Of a stretch of DNA of 7,466 nt, positions 1 through 6,127 are shown in pieces. A model generated the notes under the pieces. That model was given only the letters and a program-made list of their open reading frames with translations. It was not told where the DNA came from and did not search any database. Source of the stretch: Campylobacteraceae bacterium (lineage in GTDB: Bacteria; Campylobacterota; Campylobacteria; Campylobacterales; Sulfurovaceae); contig JALVEV010000256.1 in assembly GCA_027030605.1 (NCBI GenBank), forward strand, positions 1 to 7,466, given 5' to 3'. Both the position numbers and the translations under genes were made by a program. Positions within the stretch are counted from its first letter, which is position 1. Each line of letters begins with the position of its first letter.

Positions 1-675
1 ATGATAAAAGTTTGGTATCTTAAAGCCTAAAGCATCATAGACTACTATCTGTTTTGGTGTGTTGTATAGGTGGTCATCTCCACGAATCACATCTGTTAAG
101 CCCATTAAAGCATCATCTATAGCAACTACAAAATTATAAGTAGGGACACCACCTGCTCTAGCAATTACAAAATCATCTACTTCAGAGGCATCTACTGAAA
201 ACTCCCCTTTTACACCATCAGTAAATGAGATTTTCCCCTCTTGTGGAGCTTTTATTCTAACAACAGGTTCTACCCCTTCTGGAGGTGTTCCAGTAAAGTC
301 ACGGTAACGTCCATCGTAACGAGTTCTCTCTCCTTTTGCCATCTGCTCTTGTCGAAGTTGGTCTAACTCCTCTTTGGTCATATAGCACTTATAGGCTTTG
401 CCTTCCTCTAAGAGCTGGTCAATATATTTTTTATATAAATCGAAACGTTTTGATTGAAAAATTGCTTTGCCATCATAAGACATCCCTACCCATTCAAAGG
501 CCTTTAAAATAGCCTCAACAGCCTCTTCTGAATTACGTGCCAAGTCTGTATCTTCAATACGAAGAAGAAACTCTCCACTATTTTTCTTAGCCCAAAGCCA
601 TGAAAAGAGAGCTGTTCTTAGCCCTCCAATGTGCAAGTACCCTGTTGGTGATGGTGCAAAACGTGTTCGTATCAT
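1..675 (-). CDS. gltX: Glutamyl-tRNA synthetase, N-terminal part (runs off the left edge)
   Basis: Cytoplasmic class I aminoacyl-tRNA synthetase that attaches glutamate to tRNA. The frame is open from the ATG at 675 to base 1, giving 225 codons of a protein usually about 430-470 residues long; the KMSKS loop and anticodon-binding part lie outside. Visible are FAPSPTGYLHIGG (residues 6-18, with the HIGH-type motif HIGG at 15-18), RIEDTD (39-44), PTYNF (178-182) and the RGDDH block (198-202). The text closely resembles the GltX1 type of Helicobacter/Campylobacter. Of the four zinc ligands of the E. coli enzyme only the first Cys remains (C97); the other positions are M99, Y124 and D126, so no zinc is expected. 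Campylobacterota typically have two GluRS copies and no GlnRS, so tRNA-Gln is made by transamidation; that is family knowledge, not visible here. An AGGAAG about 15 bases upstream is a distant ribosome site; GAAGAG lies closer. It is transcribed divergently from the next gene. Confidence 0.96.
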   Translation of the reverse strand, partial: MIRTRFAPSPTGYLHIGGLRTALFSWLWAKKNSGEFLLRIEDTDLARNSEEAVEAILKAFEWVGMSYDGKAIFQSKRFDLYKKYIDQLLEEGKAYKCYMTKEELDQLRQEQMAKGERTRYDGRYRDFTGTPPEGVEPVVRIKAPQEGKISFTDGVKGEFSVDASEVDDFVIARAGGVPTYNFVVAIDDALMGLTDVIRGDDHLYNTPKQIVVYDALGFKIPNFYH

Positions 676-710
676 AGTTAGTTCACTCTTCTTCCTAAAA
701 TTATTGAGAA

Positions 711-719
711 ATTATAACA
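711..719 (-). promoter_or_regulatory. gltX promoter, extended -10
   Basis: Read on the minus strand this is TGTTATAAT, a perfect TATAAT with the TGn extension, 36 bases upstream of the gltX ATG. No convincing -35 is present, which is normal for Campylobacterota vegetative promoters. A second TATACT-like box (728-733, minus) lies slightly further upstream. Confidence 0.6.
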
Positions 720-748
720 AAATAGCAGTATAATATCTCTAAAACCAC

Positions 749-783
749 TAAACAACACTCTAAAAGTTTTAAAGTGTTGTTTA
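749..783. repeat. 35-bp near-perfect palindrome between the divergent promoters
   Basis: TAAACAACACT (749-759) is matched by its exact reverse complement AGTGTTGTTTA (773-783). Inside, TAAAA (761-765) matches TTTTA (767-771) around a central G at 766. The only mismatch is 760 against 772. It sits upstream of both the gltX -10 (711-716) and the tviC -10 (810-815), at roughly -40 to -75 from either predicted start. No transcript from either gene should cross it, so an operator or cruciform is more likely than a terminator. The regulator, if any, is not in the window. Confidence 0.6.
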
Positions 784-809
784 ATGTTTTAAGTTAATTA
801 CTTTTTAGA

Positions 810-815
810 TATAAT
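810..815 (+). promoter_or_regulatory. tviC-tviB promoter, -10 box
   Basis: Perfect TATAAT preceded by a T-rich stretch (803-807). The predicted start near 822 gives a leader of about 30 bases. There is no clear -35. Confidence 0.6.
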
Positions 816-851
816 TTTGCAAAATCATTAAACAAGGCAATTTAAAATAAG

Positions 852-1898
852 ATGAAATATAATGAGGTAAAAGAGCAATTAAGGCAAAATCAAAAGAGTT
901 GGCTCATTACAGGTGTAGCAGGATTTATTGGCTCAAATCTTGCAGAAGCACTTCTAAAGCTTAATCAAAAAGTCATTGGACTAGATAACTTCTCTACAGG
1001 ACATCAATATAACTTGGAACAAATTAAAGAGTCTGTTAGCGAAGAAGAGTGGTCAAATTTTCACTTTCAAGAGGGAGATATTACCAATTTTGAAACATGT
1101 CAAAATATAACGAAAGATGTAGATATTGTTCTACATCAAGCAGCACTAGGCTCTGTACCCCGTTCTATAGATAATCCTATCCTAACAAACCACAATAATG
1201 TTACAGGGTTTCTAAATATGTTAACAGCATCTAAAGATAATGGTGTTCAACGCTTTGTTTACGCCTCCTCCTCTTCTGTTTATGGAGACTCTCAAGAGTT
1301 GCCTAAAGTTGAAGAGCGTACAGGAAACCTCCTCTCCCCCTATGCTGTTACTAAATATGTTAATGAACTCTATATGGGAGTCTTTCAAAAATGTTATGGT
1401 ACGGAGGCTATTGGGTTACGTTACTTTAATGTTTTTGGAAAACGTCAAGACCCAAATGGAGCCTATGCAGCTGTTATGCCAAAGTGGATTTCACAGATAC
1501 TCAATGGAGAAGATGTTTATATTAATGGTGATGGGGAGACAAGTCGTGATTTTACCTACATTGACAATGTAGTACAAGCTAATATTTTAGCGGCAACTAC
1601 TACTAATGAAAAAGCATTTGGTCAAGCATTTAACACAGCTATTGGTGGAAGAGAGACACTTAATAACCTCTATAGTGCCATTGTAAATGGTATAAAAAAA
1701 GAGCTACCTGACTTAACAATTAAAGAGCCTATCTATAGAGACTTTAGAGCAGGAGACATTCGACACTCTAATGCCAATATTGACAAGATGAAAGAACTTT
1801 TAGGGTATGAACCAACTCATACTTTAGAGAGTGGATTAGAAGAGTCAATAGCATGGTACATTCAAGATATTAAAGGGAGAAAAAATAATGAGCAATAA
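852..1898 (+). CDS. tviC: UDP-N-acetylglucosamine 4-epimerase, TviC/WbpP type
   Basis: NAD-dependent short-chain dehydrogenase/reductase (extended SDR) that interconverts the C4 epimers of UDP-GlcNAc/UDP-GalNAc or their uronic acids. It is 348 residues long, as in WbpP and TviC, and aligns from its first residues with WbpP. The Rossmann motif GVAGFIGS is at 21-28, the catalytic Ser region in ASSSSVYG at 138-145 (S140), and YAVTK (Y164, K168) gives the YxxxK pair. GDGETSRDFTYIDN is at 226-239. S306 in GDIRHS coincides with WbpP Ser306, the small residue at the sugar pocket that favours N-acetylated substrates. The start is chosen because the N-terminus matches WbpP, although the ribosome site is poor: AAGG at 834-837, 14 bases away. 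Its last 11 bases overlap the start of tviB, so the two are co-translated. In the WbpP route it acts first (UDP-GlcNAc to UDP-GalNAc); in the Vi route it acts after the dehydrogenase. Either order yields UDP-GalNAcA. Confidence 0.92.
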   Translation: MKYNEVKEQLRQNQKSWLITGVAGFIGSNLAEALLKLNQKVIGLDNFSTGHQYNLEQIKESVSEEEWSNFHFQEGDITNFETCQNITKDVDIVLHQAALGSVPRSIDNPILTNHNNVTGFLNMLTASKDNGVQRFVYASSSSVYGDSQELPKVEERTGNLLSPYAVTKYVNELYMGVFQKCYGTEAIGLRYFNVFGKRQDPNGAYAAVMPKWISQILNGEDVYINGDGETSRDFTYIDNVVQANILAATTTNEKAFGQAFNTAIGGRETLNNLYSAIVNGIKKELPDLTIKEPIYRDFRAGDIRHSNANIDKMKELLGYEPTHTLESGLEESIAWYIQDIKGRKNNEQ

Positions 1899-3135
1899 AA
1901 TAGCAGTAATCGGATTAGGATATGTAGGTTTACCTCTAGCACACGCATTTTCATCAAAGTATGAAGTAGTAGGTTTTGACATTGCACAGTGGAGAATAGA
2001 TGAGTTACGTTCAGGAGTAGACAGAACATTAGAACTCTCAACAGAGCAGGTCAATGAAGCTATTGCAAATAAGATGCGATTTACCAATCAATTAGATGAG
2101 ATAGCTGATTGTAACATCTACATTGTAACCGTACCAACACCAATAGATAAACATAAAAAGCCTGACTTAACACCACTTATTAAAGCGAGTGAATCTATTG
2201 GTAAAGTACTTAAAAAAGATGATATTGTTATCTATGAAAGTACCGTCTACCCAGGAGCTACTGAGGAGGAGTGTGTTCCCGTTTTAGAGAAGTTTTCAGG
2301 CTTAAAATTCAATGAAGATTTCTTCTGTGGATATAGCCCTGAACGTATTAACCCAGGAGATAAAGAGCATACTGTTACTAAAATCTTAAAAGTGACATCA
2401 GGGTCAACTCCAGAGATAGGTAAAAAAGTAGATGAACTCTATGCCTCAATTATTACAGCAGGTACTCACTTAGCTCCAACCATTAAAGTAGCAGAAGCAG
2501 CCAAAGTTATTGAGAATTCACAAAGAGATATTAACATAGCTTTCGTAAATGAACTCTCTATGATATTCAATAAATTAGGCATAGATACCAATGCCGTACT
2601 TGAAGCAGCAGGAACAAAATGGAACTTCTTGCCATTTAGACCAGGTTTAGTAGGTGGACACTGTATTGGTGTTGACCCATACTACTTAACCCATAAAGCT
2701 CAAGAGGTAGGATACAACCCTGAGATTATCTTAGCAGGTAGAAGACTCAATGATAACATGGGTATCTATGTGGCAAGTCAAGTGATTAAACTAATGATTA
2801 AAAAAGGTAAAAAGATAGAGGGTTCAAAAGTTTTAGTACTTGGTATCACCTTTAAAGAGAACTGTCCTGACATTAGAAATTCTCGTGTTATTGATGTTAT
2901 TCGTGAACTACAAGAGTTTGGGTGTGATGTTGAAGTAAGTGACTACTGGGCAGACAAAGAGGAGGTTCAAAGAGAGTACAACTTAGAGCTAAAATCAGAA
3001 CCAAATATAGAGGAGTATGATGCAGTAGTACTTGCTGTTGCTCATGATAAATACAAAGATATGAAGCTTGACAATGAGAATCAAGTTGTTTTTGATATTA
3101 AATCTATTTTAGAGAAAGCAGATGGAAGACTATAG
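1888..3135 (+). CDS. tviB: UDP-N-acetylhexosamine 6-dehydrogenase, TviB/WbpO type
   Basis: Oxidises C6 of UDP-GlcNAc or UDP-GalNAc twice, with two NAD+, to the uronic acid used for acidic surface polysaccharides such as Vi antigen and Pseudomonas O6 antigen. The 415 residues have the three parts of the UDP-Glc/UDP-Man dehydrogenase family. The NAD-binding domain has GLGYVG at 9-14, TVPTP at 81-85 and YESTVYPG at 116-123. The central domain has VAEAAKVIEN at 201-210 (K206, N210) and FLPFRPGLVGGHCIGVDPYY at 247-266, with the catalytic thiol at C259. The C-terminal UDP-binding domain starts near 312 and holds GITFKENCPDIRNSR (319-333, K323). The run of identities with TviB is much stronger than with Ugd or WecC. 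GGGAG eight bases upstream of the ATG is a good ribosome site inside the end of tviC. Nothing is missing; all catalytic residues are in place. Confidence 0.94.
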   Translation: MSNKIAVIGLGYVGLPLAHAFSSKYEVVGFDIAQWRIDELRSGVDRTLELSTEQVNEAIANKMRFTNQLDEIADCNIYIVTVPTPIDKHKKPDLTPLIKASESIGKVLKKDDIVIYESTVYPGATEEECVPVLEKFSGLKFNEDFFCGYSPERINPGDKEHTVTKILKVTSGSTPEIGKKVDELYASIITAGTHLAPTIKVAEAAKVIENSQRDINIAFVNELSMIFNKLGIDTNAVLEAAGTKWNFLPFRPGLVGGHCIGVDPYYLTHKAQEVGYNPEIILAGRRLNDNMGIYVASQVIKLMIKKGKKIEGSKVLVLGITFKENCPDIRNSRVIDVIRELQEFGCDVEVSDYWADKEEVQREYNLELKSEPNIEEYDAVVLAVAHDKYKDMKLDNENQVVFDIKSILEKADGRL

Positions 3136-3153
3136 TCCTCCATCTACTTTTTT
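3120..3153 (+). terminator. Intrinsic terminator of tviC-tviB, overlapping the stop codon
   Basis: AGATGGAAGAC (3120-3130) pairs with GTCCTCCATCT (3135-3145) across a TATA loop, with one A-C mismatch, and is followed by six T (3148-3153). The last codons and the TAG (3133-3135) of tviB lie inside the hairpin. Confidence 0.75.
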
Positions 3154-3222
3154 ATCCTCCTCTACGTAACTAACTGTTTCCAATTTATTTTATTGACGCA
3201 AGTAGATAGCCTTTAAATATTA

Positions 3223-3231
3223 TGTTATAAT
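3223..3231 (+). promoter_or_regulatory. Extended -10 promoter of the parvulin-like gene
   Basis: TGTTATAAT, a perfect extended -10, 25 bases before the ATG at 3257. The predicted start is near 3238. TTGACG at 3193-3198 is too far upstream (27 bases) to be its -35. With the terminator before it, this makes the next gene its own transcript. Confidence 0.65.
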
Positions 3232-3256
3232 CGCAACAAAAAAATAAAGGATTAAT

Positions 3257-4180
3257 ATGCGAAAAAAGTATATAACTCTCTCGTTAATTACAATCTTAAG
3301 TTCTGCAACTATGCTTCAAGCAAATGATGTAAAATCTTCTCCAGAAACAACACTATCTGATTTAAATCAAAGCAGTAAAAAGACAGATACACTTTTAGCT
3401 ACCGTTAACGGTCACAAAATTTGGGAAAGCTATTTTGATAAAAGTTTTTCAAAGTTGTCACCTGAAAAGAAAAATCGTACTATTAACAATATTGTTGATG
3501 CTGAACTTTTAGTTCAATATGCTTCAAAACAACCTCTTTTTAAAGATAAACAACTCCAAGAGAAAGTAAAATCTGATGGAGAAAAACTTAAGTCTCAAGG
3601 TAAAAAGTTTACAGAGCAAGATTATCGTATGGTTTTAGGCTTAAAGGTTATTAACCATTTAGCTGAATCTTTTGCTAAGAAAAGTATAACAGACGAAGAG
3701 CTTAAAGAGTATTATAATAAACGTAAAAAAAACTTTAAAAATCTTCCATTTGTTGACTATATTGTAGCTACATTAAATTCAAAAGAAGATGCAGAGAAGA
3801 TTTTAAAAGCAATGAAGAAGGCAAAAAAGAGTGAGCAGAAAGAGACTTTTTTAAAACTAACTAAAAAATATACAACAGAGAAGAGCAAAATTGATGTCAA
3901 TAGAGAATATAAATTTGGTGTACCTAGAACACCTTTTACAGCAAATCTATTTCAACTGAAAAAAGGAAGTTATACCCAAAAGCCAATTGAGATGCCAAAT
4001 AAGACTTATAAACTTATCTACTGTACAGATAAAGGAGAACTTACTAAAGCACCAACAGAAAAAGATTTAAAAAAGAACATACGCTTCATTGTTGAGTATA
4101 AAAAGAAATTAGATTGGGTTCATAACAAAATTGAAGAGTTAAAAAAAGAGGCTAAGATTAAAATAGAAAAGAAGTTTTAA
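3257..4180 (+). CDS. Exported SurA/PEB4-like parvulin with degenerate active site, probably a periplasmic chaperone
   Basis: 307 residues with an N-terminal signal peptide (MRKK, hydrophobic 5-20, likely cut after A22). The mature protein starts with a short polar linker (23-44), then the SurA-N-type chaperone helices (ATVNGHKIWESYF from 48, IVDAELLVQYA at 79-89, ending near 157). A parvulin-like domain follows at about 160-258, then a Lys-rich helical tail (265-307). The order matches C. jejuni PEB4 and H. pylori HP0175, which help outer-membrane proteins fold. The rotamase signature is decayed: the usual HILV strand is YIVA (Y168), the GYHV element near the end is TYKL (K252), and only FGVPRTPFTANLFQLKKG (220-237) keeps the core pattern. 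Prolyl isomerase activity is therefore doubtful and a chaperone role more likely (inference). AAGGA five bases before the ATG is a good ribosome site. It is strongly Lys-rich. It sits between sugar-nucleotide genes and an exported-protein operon. Confidence 0.8.
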   Translation: MRKKYITLSLITILSSATMLQANDVKSSPETTLSDLNQSSKKTDTLLATVNGHKIWESYFDKSFSKLSPEKKNRTINNIVDAELLVQYASKQPLFKDKQLQEKVKSDGEKLKSQGKKFTEQDYRMVLGLKVINHLAESFAKKSITDEELKEYYNKRKKNFKNLPFVDYIVATLNSKEDAEKILKAMKKAKKSEQKETFLKLTKKYTTEKSKIDVNREYKFGVPRTPFTANLFQLKKGSYTQKPIEMPNKTYKLIYCTDKGELTKAPTEKDLKKNIRFIVEYKKKLDWVHNKIEELKKEAKIKIEKKF

Positions 4181-4193
4181 TGAAAAGGAGTGA

Positions 4194-4219
4194 GGGAGAG
4201 AACTAAAGTTCTTCTCTCC
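4194..4219. terminator. Shared hairpin between convergent genes
   Basis: GAACT/AGTTC (4200-4204 and 4207-4211) forms the top; GGGAGA and TCTCTCC extend the stem with a small bulge. An alternative outer pairing, AAGGAG (4185-4190) with CTCCTT (4216-4221), is also possible. It lies 13 bases after the parvulin-like gene and 9 after the lipoprotein gene. The T tract is weak on both strands (CCTTTTC on minus), so this is a plausible but not ideal bidirectional terminator. Confidence 0.5.
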
Positions 4220-4228
4220 TTAAAATAC

Positions 4229-4468
4229 CTATCTTGTTGATGGAGGCAATAACCCACCAGCTTCAACTGTAGTGTCTGTAGTATTATTGGTATCTGAATT
4301 AGTTTGAGTACCACCGCCGTTACCTGAACCAGCTTGACCACCGTCAGTACCTGAGCCAGTTTGACCACTAGTAGAAGAATTGCTAGTCGATGAACTACCA
4401 TTTCCTCCACACCCTGTAAATGTTGCAATCATTAAAATGATTGCAGATAATGTAAGAAGTTTTCTCAT
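4229..4468 (-). CDS. Small Gly/Ser/Thr-rich lipoprotein of unknown function
   Basis: 79 residues. MRKLLTLSAIILMIATFTGC is a lipoprotein signal peptide with lipobox FTGC, so Cys20 should be lipidated and the protein anchored in the inner or outer membrane. The remaining 59 residues are almost all Gly, Ser, Thr, Asn, Gln and Asp, with no predicted fold, and end in EAGGLLPPSTR. A nine-residue unit is repeated (GQTGSGTDG, then GQAGSGNGG). The AGGGA ribosome site directly follows the TAA of the 497-residue gene upstream, seven bases before the ATG; the intergenic gap is 11 bases, so it is the second gene of that operon. The coding strand is visibly richer in G and C than its neighbours because of the Gly codons. 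A disordered tether or spacer is the simplest reading. I do not recognise a family. The reading frame is supported by the signal peptide, ribosome site and operon position rather than by homology. Confidence 0.75.
   Translation of the reverse strand: MRKLLTLSAIILMIATFTGCGGNGSSSTSNSSTSGQTGSGTDGGQAGSGNGGGTQTNSDTNNTTDTTVEAGGLLPPSTR
4321..4369. repeat. Two imperfect 22-bp direct repeats, 27-bp period, within the lipoprotein gene
   Basis: Bases 4321-4342 and 4348-4369 match at 19 of 22 positions. The 27-base period is nine codons, so gain or loss of a unit keeps the frame. They encode GQAGSGNGG and GQTGSGTDG. Confidence 0.7.
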
Positions 4469-4479
4469 GTTATAATCCC

Positions 4480-5973
4480 TTATCTTTCTGTTGTGTAAAC
4501 CCAGTTAGTAAGAGCTGTTTCACCTATACCTGAACCTACCATCTCAGTAACAATTGCTGGAGCTGCTGTTCCAAGTCCACAAGAAGCGTAACCTCCGATT
4601 GAGTCGTAAGTTGTACCAAACATATCAGCTTTCTCAAGGTCACTGTTTGTAAGTACTTCAACTTCGTGGATATAAGGTGTACCATCAAGACCATTAAATG
4701 GAGATGTAATTAGACCTGAACCCCCACCAATAAATTGGTTCTCTTTTTGATCCCACCAACTACATTGTAGAGTAAATGAGTATTCTGAACCTGTCTTAAA
4801 TGTAGTTGATGCTGCAGGACCAGTCCATAAACCATCTGCATTACCTAATTGAATTAATACTCTTTTTAGTGGTTGAGTAATAATTAAGTTATTAGCAATA
4901 CTTCCACCAGCAGCATTGTTAAATGTATAGTAGAATCCACCTGTTGTAAATGTAGTAGCATCCGCATGAATCTTACTAGCTGCTATATTTGCAGATTTTG
5001 AATAGTCTGCAATAGTAGCAGTAGTTACATTTGCATCAAGTCTTCTGTCAGCTAAACTAGCTGTTTCACCCTCTGTCCAAGCAATAATAGAGTTATCATC
5101 AGTAAAGTTTCTCATTGGAGTTGCAGCTAATACCATATCTCTTGCTGAATTTGTATCTGCACTATGCATTACTCTAATAGAACCTGTAAGACTAGCAGTT
5201 GGGTCAGTCCAATTATAGTAACCTGTATCAATACCATCTTTTAAAAGTGGTGAGTTAATATGGTTTTTATATGTACCATTTTGGAAATTAGCTAAACTTC
5301 CTGGACCAAATCCACTTCTCCAACCATTTCTTTTTTGATCAAGAAGGTCACGATACTCTCCAAACATCTGAACATGATTATGGTGTTGTTTAGATGCAGG
5401 ATATGCACTTGAGTTAGTCTCTGCCATCGCGTAGATTACCACATAACCATTTTTTGCTTCTGTAAATGGAATAGTTACAGGGTTTGCATCTCCAAATAAA
5501 ACGCTTGATGCAGAGTGTTCACCTGCAAGGTTATTATCTTGTGGATTTGGTGCACTTGTTACAACTGAATCTTCATTAAGCTCAATAGAGTCAGAACCAA
5601 TTTTAAATGTAAATACATCGTTTGCAGAAAGGTAAATATTGAAATCTTTTACTTCTTCTGATGTGTCACCTGAGTAGAGAGCTACTTTAGCAACTATACC
5701 ATTATCACTATCATTACGTACATATACTTCACTTGACCAACCCTCTTCTTGTGTAAAGTATGGGTAGATAAGTGCATCTCCATGCTGAGTTGTAGAATCA
5801 ATTGCTAGGTCTGTCATTGTATCACCAGCAAAGTTATCTGCTGCTGTAAAAGCGTAATCCCCTTTAACTGTTGGGGTTGCAAGAGTTTCCCCTAAAATAT
5901 TTGTATTAAATGCAGACGCACCTGTTGTAAATAGTGCAGCGATAGCTGCGATTGACATGATTTGTTTTTTCAT
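4480..5973 (-). CDS. Exported protein of unknown function, 497 residues
   Basis: The start is the ATG at 5973: AAGGAG lies five bases upstream and the product begins with a clean signal peptide, MKKQIMSIAAIAALFTTGASA, cut after A21 (ASA-F). The frame stays open upstream to a TTG at 6057, but those 28 residues would bury the signal peptide. After the signal, the block at 65-125 (GDALIYPYFTQEEGWSSEVY, then a stretch rich in VRN, VALYSG and the pattern DFNIYLSANDVFTFKI) has the alternating pattern of a beta-sandwich. It recalls secreted hypothetical proteins of marine proteobacteria, from memory only. There is a His cluster HHNH at 197-200, SIRVMHSADTNSARDMVLAA at 265-284, and only two Cys (C404, C465). 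The mature protein is acidic, rich in Asn, Thr, Ser and Gly, and has no membrane segment or known anchor. It is therefore periplasmic, surface-bound or secreted. It leads a two-gene operon with the lipoprotein. No enzymatic motif was found. Confidence 0.85.
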   Translation of the reverse strand: MKKQIMSIAAIAALFTTGASAFNTNILGETLATPTVKGDYAFTAADNFAGDTMTDLAIDSTTQHGDALIYPYFTQEEGWSSEVYVRNDSDNGIVAKVALYSGDTSEEVKDFNIYLSANDVFTFKIGSDSIELNEDSVVTSAPNPQDNNLAGEHSASSVLFGDANPVTIPFTEAKNGYVVIYAMAETNSSAYPASKQHHNHVQMFGEYRDLLDQKRNGWRSGFGPGSLANFQNGTYKNHINSPLLKDGIDTGYYNWTDPTASLTGSIRVMHSADTNSARDMVLAATPMRNFTDDNSIIAWTEGETASLADRRLDANVTTATIADYSKSANIAASKIHADATTFTTGGFYYTFNNAAGGSIANNLIITQPLKRVLIQLGNADGLWTGPAASTTFKTGSEYSFTLQCSWWDQKENQFIGGGSGLITSPFNGLDGTPYIHEVEVLTNSDLEKADMFGTTYDSIGGYASCGLGTAAPAIVTEMVGSGIGETALTNWVYTTER

Positions 5974-5988
5974 GTTTACTCCTTCGTA

Positions 5989-6006
5989 AAATTTTTGCAA
6001 AAATTT
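5989..6006. repeat. 18-bp perfect palindrome just upstream of a ribosome site
   Basis: AAATTTTTGCAAAAATTT equals its own reverse complement. In the mRNA it lies four bases before the AAGGAG of the exported-protein gene and could form a hairpin or bind a dimeric protein at the DNA level. Confidence 0.7.
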
Positions 6007-6075
6007 GTAAGTTAGGCTTACTCCTTTGGACTTACAATGAAAAGGTTTCACTGCCAAAGTTGACCGTAAACTGGC
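6005..6075 (-). promoter_or_regulatory. Structured 5' leader of the exported-protein operon
   Basis: Read on the minus strand, hairpin 1 pairs GCC (6075-6073) and AGTT (6072-6069) with AACT (6061-6058) and GGC (6055-6053), with a two-base bulge. Hairpin 2 pairs TTGTAAGT (6037-6030) exactly with ACTTACAA (6012-6005), enclosing an AAAGGAG. A competing short hairpin pairs GTAAG (6021-6017) with the same CTTAC (6011-6007). The two cannot coexist. It matches no riboswitch class I know. Confidence 0.45.
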
Positions 6076-6098
6076 TCACTTAAATATTGCGTTTATGT

Positions 6099-6127
6099 AT
6101 AATATCACTACTTTTCTTAAAAGTCAA
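6099..6127 (-). promoter_or_regulatory. Promoter of the exported-protein/lipoprotein operon
   Basis: On the minus strand TTGACT (6127-6122) is followed after exactly 17 bases by TATTAT (6104-6099), a good sigma-70-type promoter and the only one here with a clear -35. The start near 6092 implies a leader of about 120 bases. Confidence 0.65.

Noticed and set aside
1240..1572. Plus-strand open frame of 110 codons inside tviC
   Set aside because: It lies in another frame of a well-identified gene, has no ribosome site and its translation is low-complexity nonsense.
1845..2087. Minus-strand open frame of 80 codons across the tviC-tviB junction
   Set aside because: It is antisense to two solid genes and has no recognisable product.
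3193..3198. TTGACG as -35 of the parvulin-like gene
   Set aside because: The spacer to the clear TATAAT is 27 bases, far from 17; the extended -10 is enough by itself.
4177..4428. Minus-strand open frame of 83 codons overlapping the lipoprotein gene
   Set aside because: It is a shadow frame; the alternative frame has the lipoprotein signal, ribosome site and operon position. The Val/Leu-rich translation is what shifted Gly/Ser repeats produce.
5974..6057. N-terminal extension of the exported protein from a TTG at 6057
   Set aside because: It would place 28 charged, unlikely residues before a textbook signal peptide. The ATG at 5973 has a perfect AAGGAG five bases away, and the extension overlaps the structured leader.
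5974..6092. Known riboswitch (c-di-GMP, cobalamin, TPP, glycine, fluoride) in the operon leader
   Set aside because: None of the conserved cores I can recall is present; only generic hairpins are visible.
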